64,000 nucleotides of DNA from Burkholderiaceae bacterium. GTDB lineage: Bacteria > Pseudomonadota > Gammaproteobacteria > Burkholderiales > Burkholderiaceae_E. The notes beneath the pieces were generated by a model that ran no database searches, was not told the DNA's origin, and was given only the letters and a program-made list of their open reading frames with translations. Below are positions 7,543-16,743 of the stretch, piece after piece (position 1 is the first letter of the stretch; each line of letters begins with the position of its first letter). The position numbers were made by a program, and so were the translations under genes. The stretch is from positions 99,155-163,154 of the forward strand of contig JAGXFR010000049.1 in NCBI GenBank assembly GCA_024637155.1, read 5' to 3'.

Positions 7543-8787
7543 TCAGGTTCGCTTGTCCCAGGCGGGCATCGGAAATACCGGCTTCATCTCGGCGTTGGCC
7601 GCGGGCAGCACCACGGTCGGGCGCAGGTTGCGGTTCTGGATGCACGCCGAGGCGATTTCGGTGTTCTGCCCCTTCTCGTTGAAGCGGATCGGACCGCCCA
7701 GCATCACCCGCTCGGCGATGTTGGTCGTGCGGATCGCGGCGGTGAGCGGCTCGCTGTCCGCACTGCCGGCGCGCTTGAACGCGTCCGCGCAGATCATCAG
7801 CGCCTCGAAGGTGAAGCCGGCGTTCAACGCGTGGAAGAGCAGCTTGGTGTCGGTGTGTCGCTTCTCGAACACGCGCTGCACGGTCTGGGTGAGCTTCGAC
7901 TTGGGGTTGTACCAGGGGACGTTGGCGATGCAGTACTCGGAGTACTTGCCCAGCGCCTTATAGAACTGGTCTTCGTACATTCCCGGCGAACCCGGGCTGA
8001 TGATGCCCATGGGCGAATAGCGCTGCTTGACCATCTCGCGCACCAGCAGGATCCCGTCGTTGAGGCGACTCACCAGCATCACGATCTCCGCGCCCGTGGC
8101 CTTGGCCTTGGCCACTTCGACCGACAGGTCGCGCGCCGCCGGATCGTAGGAGATCGTTTCGACCACCTTGAAGGGCAGGAAGTCGAGCCGGGGCAGGATT
8201 GCCTTGATGCCGCCCGCCATCGACTGCCCGAAGGTATCGTTGACGTGCATGAACACGGCGGTGCGCGGCGCGGTCTGGGTCTCCTGGAACAGGTCGCGGA
8301 ACAGCGCCAGGCCGTTGCGGATCAGGTCGCCCGCAGTCGGGAAATTGCGGAAGGTGTACTTGTAGCCCTGCTCGGTGATCTGCGGGGCCGCCGCGATGTT
8401 GATCACGAAGGGGATCTTGCGCTGTTCGGCCACCTGAGCGATGGCCGCGGCCGCGCCGCTGTCAAAGGGGCCGACGAGCACGTTCGCGCCTTCGTTGATG
8501 AGCTTCTCGGCGTACGCACGCGCCACCTCGACCTTGGTCTCGAAGTCGACGTTCATCAGCTCGATTTCGACGCCGTACATCTCCTTGAGGATCTCGGGCG
8601 CGATGTCGGCGCCACGCTGGCACGACTGCCCGATCTGCGCCTGCGGTCCGGACTTGGGCAGCAGCACGCCCACCTTGAGTTTCTTGCCCTGCGCACGCAC
8701 GATCGACGGCGCCAGCGCCGTGGTGGCGCCCACCGCCACCGATCCGGCGGCCAGCTTGTTGAAATCCCGACGAGTGAAGTTGTCCAT
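7543..8787 (-). CDS. ABC transporter substrate-binding protein (LivK type, Tat signal)
   Basis: A 414-residue periplasmic binding protein of the type I (Peripla_BP_6) fold. The N-terminus TRRDFNKLAAGSVAVGATTA has a twin-arginine motif and an alanine-rich hydrophobic stretch ending at IVRAQ, so export by Tat is likely. The mature part starts KKLKVGVLLPKSGPQAQIGQ, the usual ligand-domain opening. GGAGGGAGA precedes the ATG. The next upstream gene is an acyl-CoA ligase only 30 bases away, which suggests the cargo may be an organic acid activated to a CoA thioester rather than leucine. The ligand cannot be told from sequence alone. Confidence 0.9.
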   Translation of the reverse strand: MDNFTRRDFNKLAAGSVAVGATTALAPSIVRAQGKKLKVGVLLPKSGPQAQIGQSCQRGADIAPEILKEMYGVEIELMNVDFETKVEVARAYAEKLINEGANVLVGPFDSGAAAAIAQVAEQRKIPFVINIAAAPQITEQGYKYTFRNFPTAGDLIRNGLALFRDLFQETQTAPRTAVFMHVNDTFGQSMAGGIKAILPRLDFLPFKVVETISYDPAARDLSVEVAKAKATGAEIVMLVSRLNDGILLVREMVKQRYSPMGIISPGSPGMYEDQFYKALGKYSEYCIANVPWYNPKSKLTQTVQRVFEKRHTDTKLLFHALNAGFTFEALMICADAFKRAGSADSEPLTAAIRTTNIAERVMLGGPIRFNEKGQNTEIASACIQNRNLRPTVVLPAANAEMKPVFPMPAWDKRT

Positions 8788-8817
8788 GATTGTCTCCCTC
8801 CTCCGTTTTGATTTTGA

Positions 8818-10317
8818 TCAGATTCCCTGCGCCCGCAACACCCGCTTGAGGATCTTGCCCGTGGCGCTCTTGGGCAGTTCCGTGACGATGTCGACCTGCG
8901 CCGGCACCTTGTAACTGGCAATACTACGCGTGCAGAACTCCACCACCTGCTCGGGCGCCAGCGTCTGGCCGGGCTTGACCACCACCGCGACCGCCACCTG
9001 CTCGCCCTTCACCGGATGCGGCACGCCGTAGACGGCCACTTCCTGCACCTCGGGAATCCGATAGAGGTACTGCTCGACTTCGGCCGGCCAGACCTTGAAG
9101 CCGGACACGTTGATCATGTCCTTCACCCGGTCGACGATGTAGACGTAGCCTTCGTCGTCCATCCTGCCGATGTCGCCCGAGTGCAGCCAACCGGTGCGCA
9201 GCGCGCGCGCGGTGTCCTCGGGTCGCCCCCAGTATTCCTTCATCACGCCGGGGCCGCGGATCACGATCTCGCCCCAGGTGCCGTGCGGCGCCACCCGGTC
9301 GTCCTCGTCGAAGATCGCCAGTTCGAAGCCATCGATCGCGCGACCGACCGAGCCGAAGCGGTGTTCGTGCAGGTCGTTGTAGCAGGCAAATGGCGAGCAC
9401 TCGGTGAGCCCGTACCCCTCGAAGATGCGCCGCCCGAAGCGCTCGTGCCAGCGCCGCGAGATCTCCTCGGGCATCGTCGCGGCGGCCGACATCTCGTAGC
9501 GCAGGCTCGCGAGGTCGTAGCCGGAGAGATCCAGCGAGAGCAGGCCGATGAAGATCGTCGGCACCCCGAAGAACAGGGTGATCTTCTCTTCGGCGACGGC
9601 CTTGAGCACGGCGTCGGGGACGAAGCGCCGGAACAGCACCAGCGTCGCGCCCGCGAGCACGCAGGCATTCATGATGTAGTTCTGGCCGTAGACGTGAAAG
9701 AGCGGCAGGAAGCCCGCCAACCGGTCCTCGGCGCGATAGCCCGAATACTTCGCCGCGCTCGCGATGTTCGAGTGCAGGTTCGCCTGCGTCAGCGCGACCC
9801 CCTTTGGAAAGCCGGTGGTGCCCGACGAGTAGAGGAGCGCCGCCGGATCATCCGGCGCGCAATCGACGAGTTCCGCTGCGCCGGGCGCGGCATCGATCCA
9901 TTCGTCAAAGCCGACGCTTCCCGCCGGGCGCTCCCCCGGCCCGGCGATGACGCGGTGCTCGAGCGCGGCGCAATCGGCGGGGACGAAACCGATCAGTTCG
10001 GCGGTGGTCACCACCACGCGCGCGCCGGAGTCGTCGAGCAGAAAGCGCACTTCCTCGGTCTTGAATACCGAGTTGATCGAAACCGAGATCGCGCCGATCG
10101 CCTGGATTCCGAAATAGGCAACGGGGAATTCGGGGATGTTCGGGAGATAGATCGCGACCCGGTCGCCCTTGCCGATGCCGGCTGCAGCGAGCGCCGCGCC
10201 GAAGCGCCGGGCGCGTCGTGCCAGCTCCGCGTACGTGAGCGTCGTGCCCTCGAAACGGATCGCAGGTCGCTCGGGCGCAGACTTGGCCTGCGCCACCAGG
10301 TATTGCGCGAGATTCAT
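8818..10317 (-). CDS. AMP-forming acyl-CoA synthetase
   Basis: A 499-residue ANL-superfamily ligase that activates a carboxylate as acyl-AMP and then as acyl-CoA. Motifs are the P-loop LLYSSGTTGFPKGVALTQAN (about 166-185), GYGLTECSPFACYN (about 299-312), the hinge SGDIGRMDDEGYVYIVDRVK with DMINVSGFKV (about 387-417), and the catalytic lysine in PKSATGKILKR near the C-terminus. The gene belongs to the liv transcription unit. This suggests a fatty, aromatic or alicyclic acid is imported and activated; specificity is not visible. GGGGGAGA precedes the ATG. Confidence 0.92.
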   Translation of the reverse strand: MNLAQYLVAQAKSAPERPAIRFEGTTLTYAELARRARRFGAALAAAGIGKGDRVAIYLPNIPEFPVAYFGIQAIGAISVSINSVFKTEEVRFLLDDSGARVVVTTAELIGFVPADCAALEHRVIAGPGERPAGSVGFDEWIDAAPGAAELVDCAPDDPAALLYSSGTTGFPKGVALTQANLHSNIASAAKYSGYRAEDRLAGFLPLFHVYGQNYIMNACVLAGATLVLFRRFVPDAVLKAVAEEKITLFFGVPTIFIGLLSLDLSGYDLASLRYEMSAAATMPEEISRRWHERFGRRIFEGYGLTECSPFACYNDLHEHRFGSVGRAIDGFELAIFDEDDRVAPHGTWGEIVIRGPGVMKEYWGRPEDTARALRTGWLHSGDIGRMDDEGYVYIVDRVKDMINVSGFKVWPAEVEQYLYRIPEVQEVAVYGVPHPVKGEQVAVAVVVKPGQTLAPEQVVEFCTRSIASYKVPAQVDIVTELPKSATGKILKRVLRAQGI

Positions 10318-10433
10318 GTCTCCCCCAGTCTGGCCGCCGCGGGTTGCCCCCGCTCTTGCGGATTTCCACCCGCTCGTTCGGCTCCGGGCCCAACCATAAC
10401 CGGGAATCCCCGGTCTGTGCCAGTGTTTTTTCG

Positions 10434-11153
10434 CTACGCGACGGCGCGCACGCGGCCATCGGCCAGCACGCAGGCACGATCGGCGAAGGCCAGCGCGAGC
10501 GCTTCATCCGACTCGGTCAGGAGGATGGCCAGACCGTCGGCGCGCAGCGCGGCGAGCACCGCGTAGACCTCGTCGCGGGTCGGCTCGGCGAGCCCCTGGG
10601 TGGGTTCGTCGAGCATCACCAGGCGCGGCGCGCTCATCAGGCAGCGTCCGATCGCGAGCAGTTGCTGCTCTCCGCCGGAGAGCGTTCCGGCGATCTGGCC
10701 GCGCCGCGCGGCCAGCTTCGGGAAGAGCGCGTAGACGCGCTCGAAGAGCTCTGGCGCGCGGGCACGCGCGCGCGCAATCGTCGCGCCGGCCTTCAGGTTG
10801 TCGGCGACGCTGAGCGCCGGGAAGACCTGCCTGCCCGCCGGCACCATCGCGACGCCCAGGTTGCACACCCGCGCCGAGTCAAGCCCGGTGATCGCCACGC
10901 CGTCCAAGTGGATGGTTCCCCCGGAAACGCGCATCAGCCCCGCGATCGTGCTCATCAGCAGCGTCTTGCCGACGCCCTCCTCGCCGAGCAGTGCGAGCGT
11001 CTCGCCGGCGCCGAGTTCCAGCGACACATCGGTGATGAGCGGCGTGCGGCCGTGACCGGCGCGCAGGTTGCGCACCTCGAGCAATTTCGGGACGGCGCGC
11101 GCCGGCGCCTCGTGCCGCGCCGGCTCAACCACCGGGTCGGCGTTGCCCGGCAA
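10434..11153 (-). CDS. Second LivF-like ABC ATPase, divergent
   Basis: A 239-residue ATPase with LivF architecture: Walker A GEEGVGKT near residues 56-63 (GRNGAGKT-like in relatives), signature LSGGEQQLLAIGRCLMSAP, Walker B LVMLDEPTQGLA, switch LLTESDE. The last replaces the VEQN of typical LivF. It lies upstream of the acyl-CoA ligase and overlaps the lytic transglycosylase gene by 29 bases. It is separate from the complete livFGMH set below, so it may be an alternative ATPase for the same permeases or a remnant of another importer. About 115 bases downstream hold no gene. Confidence 0.82.
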   Translation of the reverse strand: MPGNADPVVEPARHEAPARAVPKLLEVRNLRAGHGRTPLITDVSLELGAGETLALLGEEGVGKTLLMSTIAGLMRVSGGTIHLDGVAITGLDSARVCNLGVAMVPAGRQVFPALSVADNLKAGATIARARARAPELFERVYALFPKLAARRGQIAGTLSGGEQQLLAIGRCLMSAPRLVMLDEPTQGLAEPTRDEVYAVLAALRADGLAILLTESDEALALAFADRACVLADGRVRAVA

Positions 11154-11844
11154 GCGCGGGGGGCGCCGCAGGCGGCCGCCCGGGGGTGTGCGCGACGTTC
11201 GTGACGCCGCCGAAGGTGCCCGCAGGCCGATACTTCCAGCGATCCCACGCGCGCTGCACCAGCTGGGGATACTCGGCGCGACCGAGGCTGCCGTTGTAGC
11301 GCCCGAGCGCGCGGAACAGGTCGCCGTTCTCGATGTCGAGGTAGTGGCGCAGGATCACGGAACCGTAGCGCAGGTTGGCGCGCATGTCGAAGAGCGCCGG
11401 GCGACTCCGGTCGCCGATCACATCGGTCCAGAAGGGCATCACCTGCATGTAGCCGCGCGCACCGGCACTCGAGACCGCGTACTTGCGGAAATTGCTCTCG
11501 ACCTCGATCAGGCCGAGCACCAGTTCGGGCTCCAGCCCGGCGCGCTGGGCCTCGTAGCGCACGGCCTTGAGGAACTCGATGCGCTGCCGGTAGTCGGGCT
11601 TCCAGCGTCGCGGCAGCCGGGCGGACATCTGGTCGAGCCAGTCGATCTTCTCCGCGACGGAGCGGAACTGCGGCTCCGGATCGCTGCGCTCGGCCACGGC
11701 CGCAGCGAGCGCCGTGCGCACCGAGGCCGCCATCGGTTCGTAGTTCTGCGCGCCGCCCCAGGCCGCGGAACTGCCCAGCCCGGCGCAAACGGTGAGCGCG
11801 GCGGCGAGGAAGAAACGGGGGACGATCGGCATGATCACAGGCAC
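11125..11844 (-). CDS. Lytic murein transglycosylase-like protein (SLT fold)
   Basis: A 239-residue exported protein. A hydrophobic N-terminal signal (about residues 8-28) is followed by an SLT/lysozyme-like domain. The catalytic glutamate is in LGLIEVESNFRKYAVSSAGA (about 130-149), followed by RGYMQVMPFW, the family motif that lines the active cleft. These enzymes cleave peptidoglycan to 1,6-anhydro-muropeptides in the periplasm. The start is a GTG immediately after the proS stop; an ATG four codons later is also possible. The C-terminus is Pro/Ala-rich and overlaps the next gene by 29 bases. Confidence 0.88.
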   Translation of the reverse strand: MPVIMPIVPRFFLAAALTVCAGLGSSAAWGGAQNYEPMAASVRTALAAAVAERSDPEPQFRSVAEKIDWLDQMSARLPRRWKPDYRQRIEFLKAVRYEAQRAGLEPELVLGLIEVESNFRKYAVSSAGARGYMQVMPFWTDVIGDRSRPALFDMRANLRYGSVILRHYLDIENGDLFRALGRYNGSLGRAEYPQLVQRAWDRWKYRPAGTFGGVTNVAHTPGRPPAAPPALAGQRRPGG

Positions 11845-13599
11845 TCAGTTCGCGGGGGTGAGCTCGCGCAGGCGCGCCAGCACCCGGGCGGCGGCCTCGT
11901 CGAGCGGCGCCGTCGTGTTGACCATTCCGCGGCGCTCGAGCAGTTCGAGCTGCCCTTCCTTCAGGCTGCGCTCGCCCACGGTCACGCGCAGCGGCACGCC
12001 GATCAACTCCCACTCGGCGAACATCACGCCCGGGCGCTCGTCCCGATCGTCGAGCAGCACGTCCGCGCCGGCTGCCACCAGATCCGCGTAGATGCGATCG
12101 GCGGCTTCGCGCACGGCGTCCGACTTGCGATAGCCCAGCGGCACGATCACCACCTCGAAGGGCGCGATCGGCACCGGCCAGATGATGCCGCGTTCATCGT
12201 GGTTCTGCTCGATGGCCGCGCCCAGCAGGCGCGTGACGCCGATGCCGTAGCAGCCCATCTCGATCACCTTACTCTTGCCGTCGTCGTCGACGAAGGTGGC
12301 GCCCATCGCCTCGGAGTACTTGGTGCCCAGATAGAACACATGGCCCACCTCGATGCCCCGCTGGATCGCGAGCGCGCCCTTGCCGTCGGGGGACGGATCT
12401 CCGGCCACCACGTTGCGGATGTCGGCGACGAGCGGCTCGGCGAGGTCGCGTCCCCAATTGACTCCCGTGTAGTGGAAGTCGTTCTCGTTCGCGCCGCAGA
12501 CGAAATCGCTCATGTTCGCCACGGTGCGATCGGCCACCACCGTGACCGGCCGGCGCGTGCCGATCGGCCCGAGATAACCGGGCGCGCACCCGAATGTGTC
12601 GATGATCTCCGTTTCACTCGCAAACCGGAACCCCGCGAGGCCGGGCACCTTGCCGGCCTTGACCTCGTTCAGGTCATGGTCTCCGCGCACCAGCAGCAGC
12701 CAGATTGCAGCACCCGTGACCGCACCCTGCCCGTTCCGGCGATCGACCGCGAGCACCAGCGACTTGACGGTGCGCGCGAGCGGCAGGCCGAGCAGTTCGG
12801 CGACATCTTCGCACTTTGCGCGCCCGGGAGTGGGCGTCTTGACCATCGCCTCGCCGGCCGGCGGGCGTGCGGCGACGAGCGGCAGGGCCTCGGCCAGTTC
12901 CACGTTGGCCGCGAAGTCCGACTCCGGACACCAGGCGATCGCATCTTCCCCGGTATCGGCGATCACCTGGAACTCGTGGCTCGCCGAGCCCCCGATCGCC
13001 CCGGTGTCGGCCGCGACCGTGCGGAATTCCAGGCCCATGCGCGTGAAGGTGCGGGTGTAGGCGTCATACATCGCCTGATAGCTGACCAGCGCGCGCTCGT
13101 GGTCCCGATCGAACGAGTAGGCATCCTTCATCGTGAACTCGCGCCCGCGCATCACCCCGAAGCGCGGCCGACGCTCGTCGCGGAACTTGGTTTGAATGTG
13201 GTAGAAATTCTTGGGCATCTGTCGGTAGCTGCGAATTTCCTGGCGCGCGATGTCGGTGATCACCTCCTCGGAGGTCGGCTGGATGATGAAGTCGCGGCCG
13301 TGACGGTCCTTGAGCCGCAGCAGTTCCGGCCCGTACTGCTCCCAGCGCCCCGACTCCATCCACAGTTCGGCCGGCTGCACCACCGGCATCAGCAGTTCGA
13401 TCGCGCCGGCGCGGTTCATCTCTTCACGGATGATGCCCTCGATCTTGCGGATCACCCGCAGCCCCATCGGCAGGTAGTTGTAGACCCCTCCGGCGATGCG
13501 CTTGATCATTCCGGCACGCGTCATCAGCCGATGGCTGACGATTTCGGCGTCGCCGGGAGCTTCCTTGAGGGTCGAGATATGGAACCGGGATGCTTTCAT
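11845..13599 (-). CDS. proS: Prolyl-tRNA synthetase
   Basis: A 584-residue class II aminoacyl-tRNA synthetase of the bacterial type, charging tRNA-Pro in the cytoplasm. Motif 2 is [20 protein letters not shown] (about residues 138-157). An editing (INS/YbaK-like) insertion spans about 220-400, and motif 3 lies in [20 protein letters not shown] (about 437-456). The anticodon-binding domain forms the C-terminal ~120 residues. It starts [20 protein letters not shown], as in Burkholderiales orthologues. It is divergent from rppH, a gene order seen in related genomes. Confidence 0.97.
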   Translation of the reverse strand: MKASRFHISTLKEAPGDAEIVSHRLMTRAGMIKRIAGGVYNYLPMGLRVIRKIEGIIREEMNRAGAIELLMPVVQPAELWMESGRWEQYGPELLRLKDRHGRDFIIQPTSEEVITDIARQEIRSYRQMPKNFYHIQTKFRDERRPRFGVMRGREFTMKDAYSFDRDHERALVSYQAMYDAYTRTFTRMGLEFRTVAADTGAIGGSASHEFQVIADTGEDAIAWCPESDFAANVELAEALPLVAARPPAGEAMVKTPTPGRAKCEDVAELLGLPLARTVKSLVLAVDRRNGQGAVTGAAIWLLLVRGDHDLNEVKAGKVPGLAGFRFASETEIIDTFGCAPGYLGPIGTRRPVTVVADRTVANMSDFVCGANENDFHYTGVNWGRDLAEPLVADIRNVVAGDPSPDGKGALAIQRGIEVGHVFYLGTKYSEAMGATFVDDDGKSKVIEMGCYGIGVTRLLGAAIEQNHDERGIIWPVPIAPFEVVIVPLGYRKSDAVREAADRIYADLVAAGADVLLDDRDERPGVMFAEWELIGVPLRVTVGERSLKEGQLELLERRGMVNTTAPLDEAAARVLARLRELTPAN

Positions 13600-13625
13600 G
13601 GGGCTGATGTGCCTCGGGGGGATCG

Positions 13626-13631
13626 TATAAT
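13626..13631 (+). promoter_or_regulatory. Candidate -10 box for rppH
   Basis: TATAAT lies 33 bases before the rppH ATG in the 65-bp divergent proS-rppH gap. No good -35 hexamer is visible 16-18 bases upstream, so this is only a partial promoter call. Confidence 0.45.
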
Positions 13632-13664
13632 CGAACGAATTCTAAAGTATCGAGGGGTTCGGCC

Positions 13665-14282
13665 ATGCTGGATCGTGACGGCTACCGACCCAACGTGGGC
13701 ATCATCCTGGTCAACGCAAGGAACGAGGTTTTCTGGGGCAAGCGGGTACGGGAGCATTCCTGGCAGTTTCCTCAAGGCGGCATCGACCGCGGAGAATCGC
13801 CCGAACAGGCGATGTACCGCGAATTGCACGAGGAGGTCGGGCTGACCCGCGATCAGGTGCGCATCTTGGGGCGAACCCGTGACTGGCTGCGTTACGACGT
13901 TCCCGAACATTGGGTACGGCGCGAATGGCGCGGCCACTACCGGGGTCAAAAGCAAATCTGGTTTCTGCTGCAGCTGACCTGCCGCGACAGCGAGGTCGAC
14001 CTGCGCGCGTCGGGGCGTCCCGAGTTCGATGCCTGGCGCTGGAACGAATACTGGGTGCCGCTCGACGTGGTGATCGAGTTCAAGCGCGAGGTCTATCGCA
14101 ACGTGCTCCACGAGTTGTCGCGCTTCCTGAAGATGGAACCGCACGCCGGTTCGTTTCCCCCGGCACGCGGTCCCGGCACACGGCGTACCCGCATCGCTGC
14201 AGCCCGGCGCCAGCGCGCCGGCGCAGACCCTGCCGTGAATCTCGACGGACAGGACAGCCCTTGCCGACCGGAGCAGCCATGA
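13665..14282 (+). CDS. rppH: RNA pyrophosphohydrolase (Nudix)
   Basis: A 205-residue Nudix enzyme that removes pyrophosphate from 5'-triphosphate mRNA, starting RNase E-dependent decay. It begins [20 protein letters not shown] and carries the complete Nudix box [20 protein letters not shown] followed by VGL (about residues 38-60). The QIWFLLQL and [20 protein letters not shown] segments are typical of RppH/NudH. The C-terminal ~45 residues are a basic Pro/Arg/Ala-rich tail beyond the catalytic domain, as in other betaproteobacterial copies. The stop overlaps the next ATG (ATGA). Confidence 0.95.
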   Translation: MLDRDGYRPNVGIILVNARNEVFWGKRVREHSWQFPQGGIDRGESPEQAMYRELHEEVGLTRDQVRILGRTRDWLRYDVPEHWVRREWRGHYRGQKQIWFLLQLTCRDSEVDLRASGRPEFDAWRWNEYWVPLDVVIEFKREVYRNVLHELSRFLKMEPHAGSFPPARGPGTRRTRIAAARRQRAGADPAVNLDGQDSPCRPEQP

Positions 14283-14812
14283 GGCGAATGGCGGCCGCGC
14301 GACGCATGGGCAGGGCTCTGGTCACTGTCGCGACCCTCGCGCTTGCGGTGCTGCCGGCGCGGGCACAGTGGACGCAGGAAACGCTCGTGCCCGGCGTCGG
14401 GCTGCCGGTACCCATGCCCGCAACACCGCAAACGGCCGATCTCGTTGCCTTCGACATGAGCGCGGCGTCGCAAAACCGCTTCGCCATCGATCCGGCCAGC
14501 GTGCGCCCCGAGGGCACCCGTTTCGTGCGGCTGACCATGGTGGTGACCAGTTCCGGCGGCGCATCCAATATTTCCTACGAGGCCTTCGACTGCGAGCGCT
14601 GGACGCACCGGCTGCTCGCAATCGGCCACGCCGATGGCAGCTGGCGACCCGTGCCGGACGCGCAATGGCTCACGGTGCGCAACAGCGATCGCATCCTGCG
14701 CCAGCATCTGGTCGTGTTCAACGCCGCCTGCGAGGGCGGCAAGATTGCCGGCGACACGAAACGCATCGTGCGGCGACTCACCGCCCCGACCGACGAGCGC
14801 TTCCTGCGCTGA
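14279..14812 (+). CDS. CNP1-like family periplasmic protein
   Basis: A 177-residue exported protein with a signal peptide ([19 protein letters not shown]). The conserved part includes [20 protein letters not shown] near residues 100-119 and a later VFNAACEGG motif, as in the CNP1-like (PF08750) family found beside rppH in many betaproteobacteria. Its function is unknown. It is translationally coupled to rppH through an ATGA overlap. I set the start there because the longer open frame upstream lies inside rppH. Confidence 0.85.
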   Translation: MRRMAAARRMGRALVTVATLALAVLPARAQWTQETLVPGVGLPVPMPATPQTADLVAFDMSAASQNRFAIDPASVRPEGTRFVRLTMVVTSSGGASNISYEAFDCERWTHRLLAIGHADGSWRPVPDAQWLTVRNSDRILRQHLVVFNAACEGGKIAGDTKRIVRRLTAPTDERFLR

Positions 14813-14832
14813 GGCGCGCGCAGGCAGGCGCG

Positions 14833-14863
14833 CCGGGGCACCCGCCGCCGGCGGGTGCCCCGG
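14833..14863. terminator. Strong hairpin between convergent genes
   Basis: A perfect 14-bp stem, ccggggcacccgcc (14833-14846) with ggcgggtgccccgg (14850-14863), has a 3-nt loop. It sits exactly between the stops of the CNP1-like gene (14812) and the 2-hydroxyacid dehydrogenase (14864). There is no T tract on either side, so it may act as a bidirectional hairpin or mRNA end protector. Confidence 0.65.
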
Positions 14864-15799
14864 CTAGACGGGTGTCACCAGCGGTTTCCCCGCAAAGTAC
14901 GCGGCGACGTTGTCGAGCACGATCTGTCCCATCGCGGTGCGGGTCGGCACCGTGGCACTCGCCTGATGGGGCTGCAGCACGACGTTCTCGAGCGCGATCA
15001 GCGCAGCAGGCACGCGCGGTTCGTCATTGAACACGTCCAGCCCGGCGCGCCCCAGCGCGCCCGACGAAAGCAGTTCGACGAGCGCTTCCTGATCGACCAC
15101 CGAGCCGCGCGCGATGTTGACGAACACGCCCTGTGACCCGAGCGCCGTGAGCACCTCACGCGACACGACGCCCTGCGTCGCCGAGCCACCCGGACACGCC
15201 GCGATCAGCACGTCGGCCCACGTCGCCAGTCGCACCGGATCATCGAAGAAGGCGTAGTCGACGCCGTCGTTGCGCCGCGGATCGTGATACCCGATCTCGG
15301 TGTTGAAGCCGACGCAGCGCCGCGCGATCGCTCCTCCGATGCGCCCGAGCCCCAGGATGCCAATGCGCTTTCCCTGCAGGCTCGAGGTGAGCGGCATGGC
15401 GCCCTGCAACCAGCGCCCGTCGCGCACGAACCGGTCCCCGAAGGGGATGCGGCGCACGGTGGCGAGCAGCAGCGCGAGCGCCATGTCGGCGACGTCCTCG
15501 GTAAGCACCTCGGGCGTGTTGCTGACGGCCACGCCGTGCGCGCGACACCATTCCACGTCGACCGCGTCGACCCCGACCGCGAAACAGGCCACCAGCTTGA
15601 GCCGCGGCAGCACCTGCATGATCTCCACCTCGACCCCGCGGCCGCCGCTGGTGACGATCACCTCACAGCGATCTACGAGCGAGGCCAGCATCGCCGGCTT
15701 GTCGGGTGCCTGCCAGTAGCGATGGCAGGTGTAGAGATTCTCGAGTTCGCGCTGCTTCGGCTCGAAAAACGGCCCAATCAGCAGGACGTCCGGTTTCAT
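14864..15799 (-). CDS. D-2-hydroxyacid dehydrogenase (glyoxylate/hydroxypyruvate reductase type)
   Basis: A 311-residue NAD(P)-dependent enzyme interconverting 2-hydroxy and 2-keto acids. The Rossmann motif is GILGLGRIGGAIARR (about 146-160). The catalytic triad of the family is visible: Arg in FVNIARGSVVDQ, Glu in DVFNDEPRVP and His in QPHQASATVP. I started at the ATG after GAGGAGGGG (15799) rather than eight codons earlier. It is the last gene of the minus-strand arm of the sugar-acid regulon, 13 bases after the FAH hydrolase, so it could reduce or oxidise the hydroxyacid or glyoxylate produced by C-C cleavage. The substrate is inferred from context. Confidence 0.9.
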   Translation of the reverse strand: MKPDVLLIGPFFEPKQRELENLYTCHRYWQAPDKPAMLASLVDRCEVIVTSGGRGVEVEIMQVLPRLKLVACFAVGVDAVDVEWCRAHGVAVSNTPEVLTEDVADMALALLLATVRRIPFGDRFVRDGRWLQGAMPLTSSLQGKRIGILGLGRIGGAIARRCVGFNTEIGYHDPRRNDGVDYAFFDDPVRLATWADVLIAACPGGSATQGVVSREVLTALGSQGVFVNIARGSVVDQEALVELLSSGALGRAGLDVFNDEPRVPAALIALENVVLQPHQASATVPTRTAMGQIVLDNVAAYFAGKPLVTPV

Positions 15800-15812
15800 T
15801 GCGGTCCCCTCC

Positions 15813-16661
15813 TCACTTGGCAAAACGCACCACCTTCGCGCACTGCTCGCCCAGGCCCTCGATGCCCAGGGTCATCACGTCGCCTGGTTTGAGAAAGCGC
15901 GGCGGCTTCATCCCCGCCGCGACGCCCGGAGGCGTGCCGGTGGTGATCACGTCGCCGGGATTCAGCGTCATGAAGTGGCTGACGTAGGAAACCAGCGCCG
16001 CGCAGTCGAACACCATCGTCCTGGTGTTGCCGCGCTGGCGTTTCTCGCCGTTCACGTCGAGCCACAGGTCGAGCTTCTGGGGATTCTTCACCTGGTCGGC
16101 GCTCAGCAGCCAGGGACCGATCGGACCGAAAGTGTCGCAGCCCTTGCCCTTGTCCCAGGTGCCGCCGCGCTCGAGCTGGTATTCGCGTTCGGACACGTCG
16201 TTCACCAGCACATAGCCGGCCACATGGGACAGCGCGTCCTTGCGGCTCACGTAACGCGCGCGCGTGCCGATCACGATGCCGAGTTCCACCTCGTAGTCGG
16301 TTTTCGTCGAGCCCTTGGGCAGCATCACATCGTCGTTGGGGCCCTGCATCGAGCTGAGCGTCTTCATGAACACCACCGGCTCCTTCGGAACCGCGGCGCC
16401 GACCTCGGCGGCATGGTCGGAGTAATTGAGTCCGATGGCGACGAACTTGGTCGCGCCGGTGACCGGCACGCCCAGGCGCGGCTTCCCGCGCACCAGCGGC
16501 AGGCGCTCGGCCTTGAGTTTGGCGAGCCGCGCCATCACCGCCGGCGCGAGCTGGGCGGGACCGATGTCGGGAACGACTTTCGAGAGGTCGCGCAGTTTCC
16601 CTTCTGCGTCGATCAGGCCGGGCTTCTCCTTGCCGGGCTTTCCGTAGCGAACGAGTTTCAT
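15813..16661 (-). CDS. Fumarylacetoacetate hydrolase-family hydrolase (2,4-diketo-3-deoxy acid type)
   Basis: A 282-residue FAH-superfamily enzyme. The metal-binding acidic residues are in KTDYEVELGIVIG (E-x-E, about residues 118-130) with a later VNDVSEREYQ, followed by KGCDTFGPIGPWL and ITTGTPPGVAAGM, the family's C-terminal motifs. It starts MKLVRYGKPGKEKPGLIDAE after an AAGGAGA ribosome site. This subgroup includes L-2,4-diketo-3-deoxyrhamnonate and -fuconate hydrolases, which give pyruvate plus lactate. With the adjacent SDR, that reaction type is the best inference. Confidence 0.88.
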   Translation of the reverse strand: MKLVRYGKPGKEKPGLIDAEGKLRDLSKVVPDIGPAQLAPAVMARLAKLKAERLPLVRGKPRLGVPVTGATKFVAIGLNYSDHAAEVGAAVPKEPVVFMKTLSSMQGPNDDVMLPKGSTKTDYEVELGIVIGTRARYVSRKDALSHVAGYVLVNDVSEREYQLERGGTWDKGKGCDTFGPIGPWLLSADQVKNPQKLDLWLDVNGEKRQRGNTRTMVFDCAALVSYVSHFMTLNPGDVITTGTPPGVAAGMKPPRFLKPGDVMTLGIEGLGEQCAKVVRFAK

Positions 16662-16743
16662 CAACGTCTCCTTGGTGGGTTGGATGGATTCGGATTCGAT
16701 TGGCGCGGAAAGGATTGTGGCGCCGCGCCGTCGCAAACGGTGG

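Noticed and set aside
6355..8811. 818-codon plus-strand open frame
   Set aside because: Antisense to livM, livH and the binding-protein gene, which have clear domains.
10405..10431. Hairpin with T6 run (ccgggaatccccgg then tttttt) as a terminator
   Set aside because: The T tract is on the plus strand, where no gene is being transcribed; on the minus strand it precedes the hairpin, and the stem is only about five pairs.
11068..13845. 925-codon plus-strand open frame
   Set aside because: Antisense to the lytic transglycosylase and proS; no family motif and no ribosome site.
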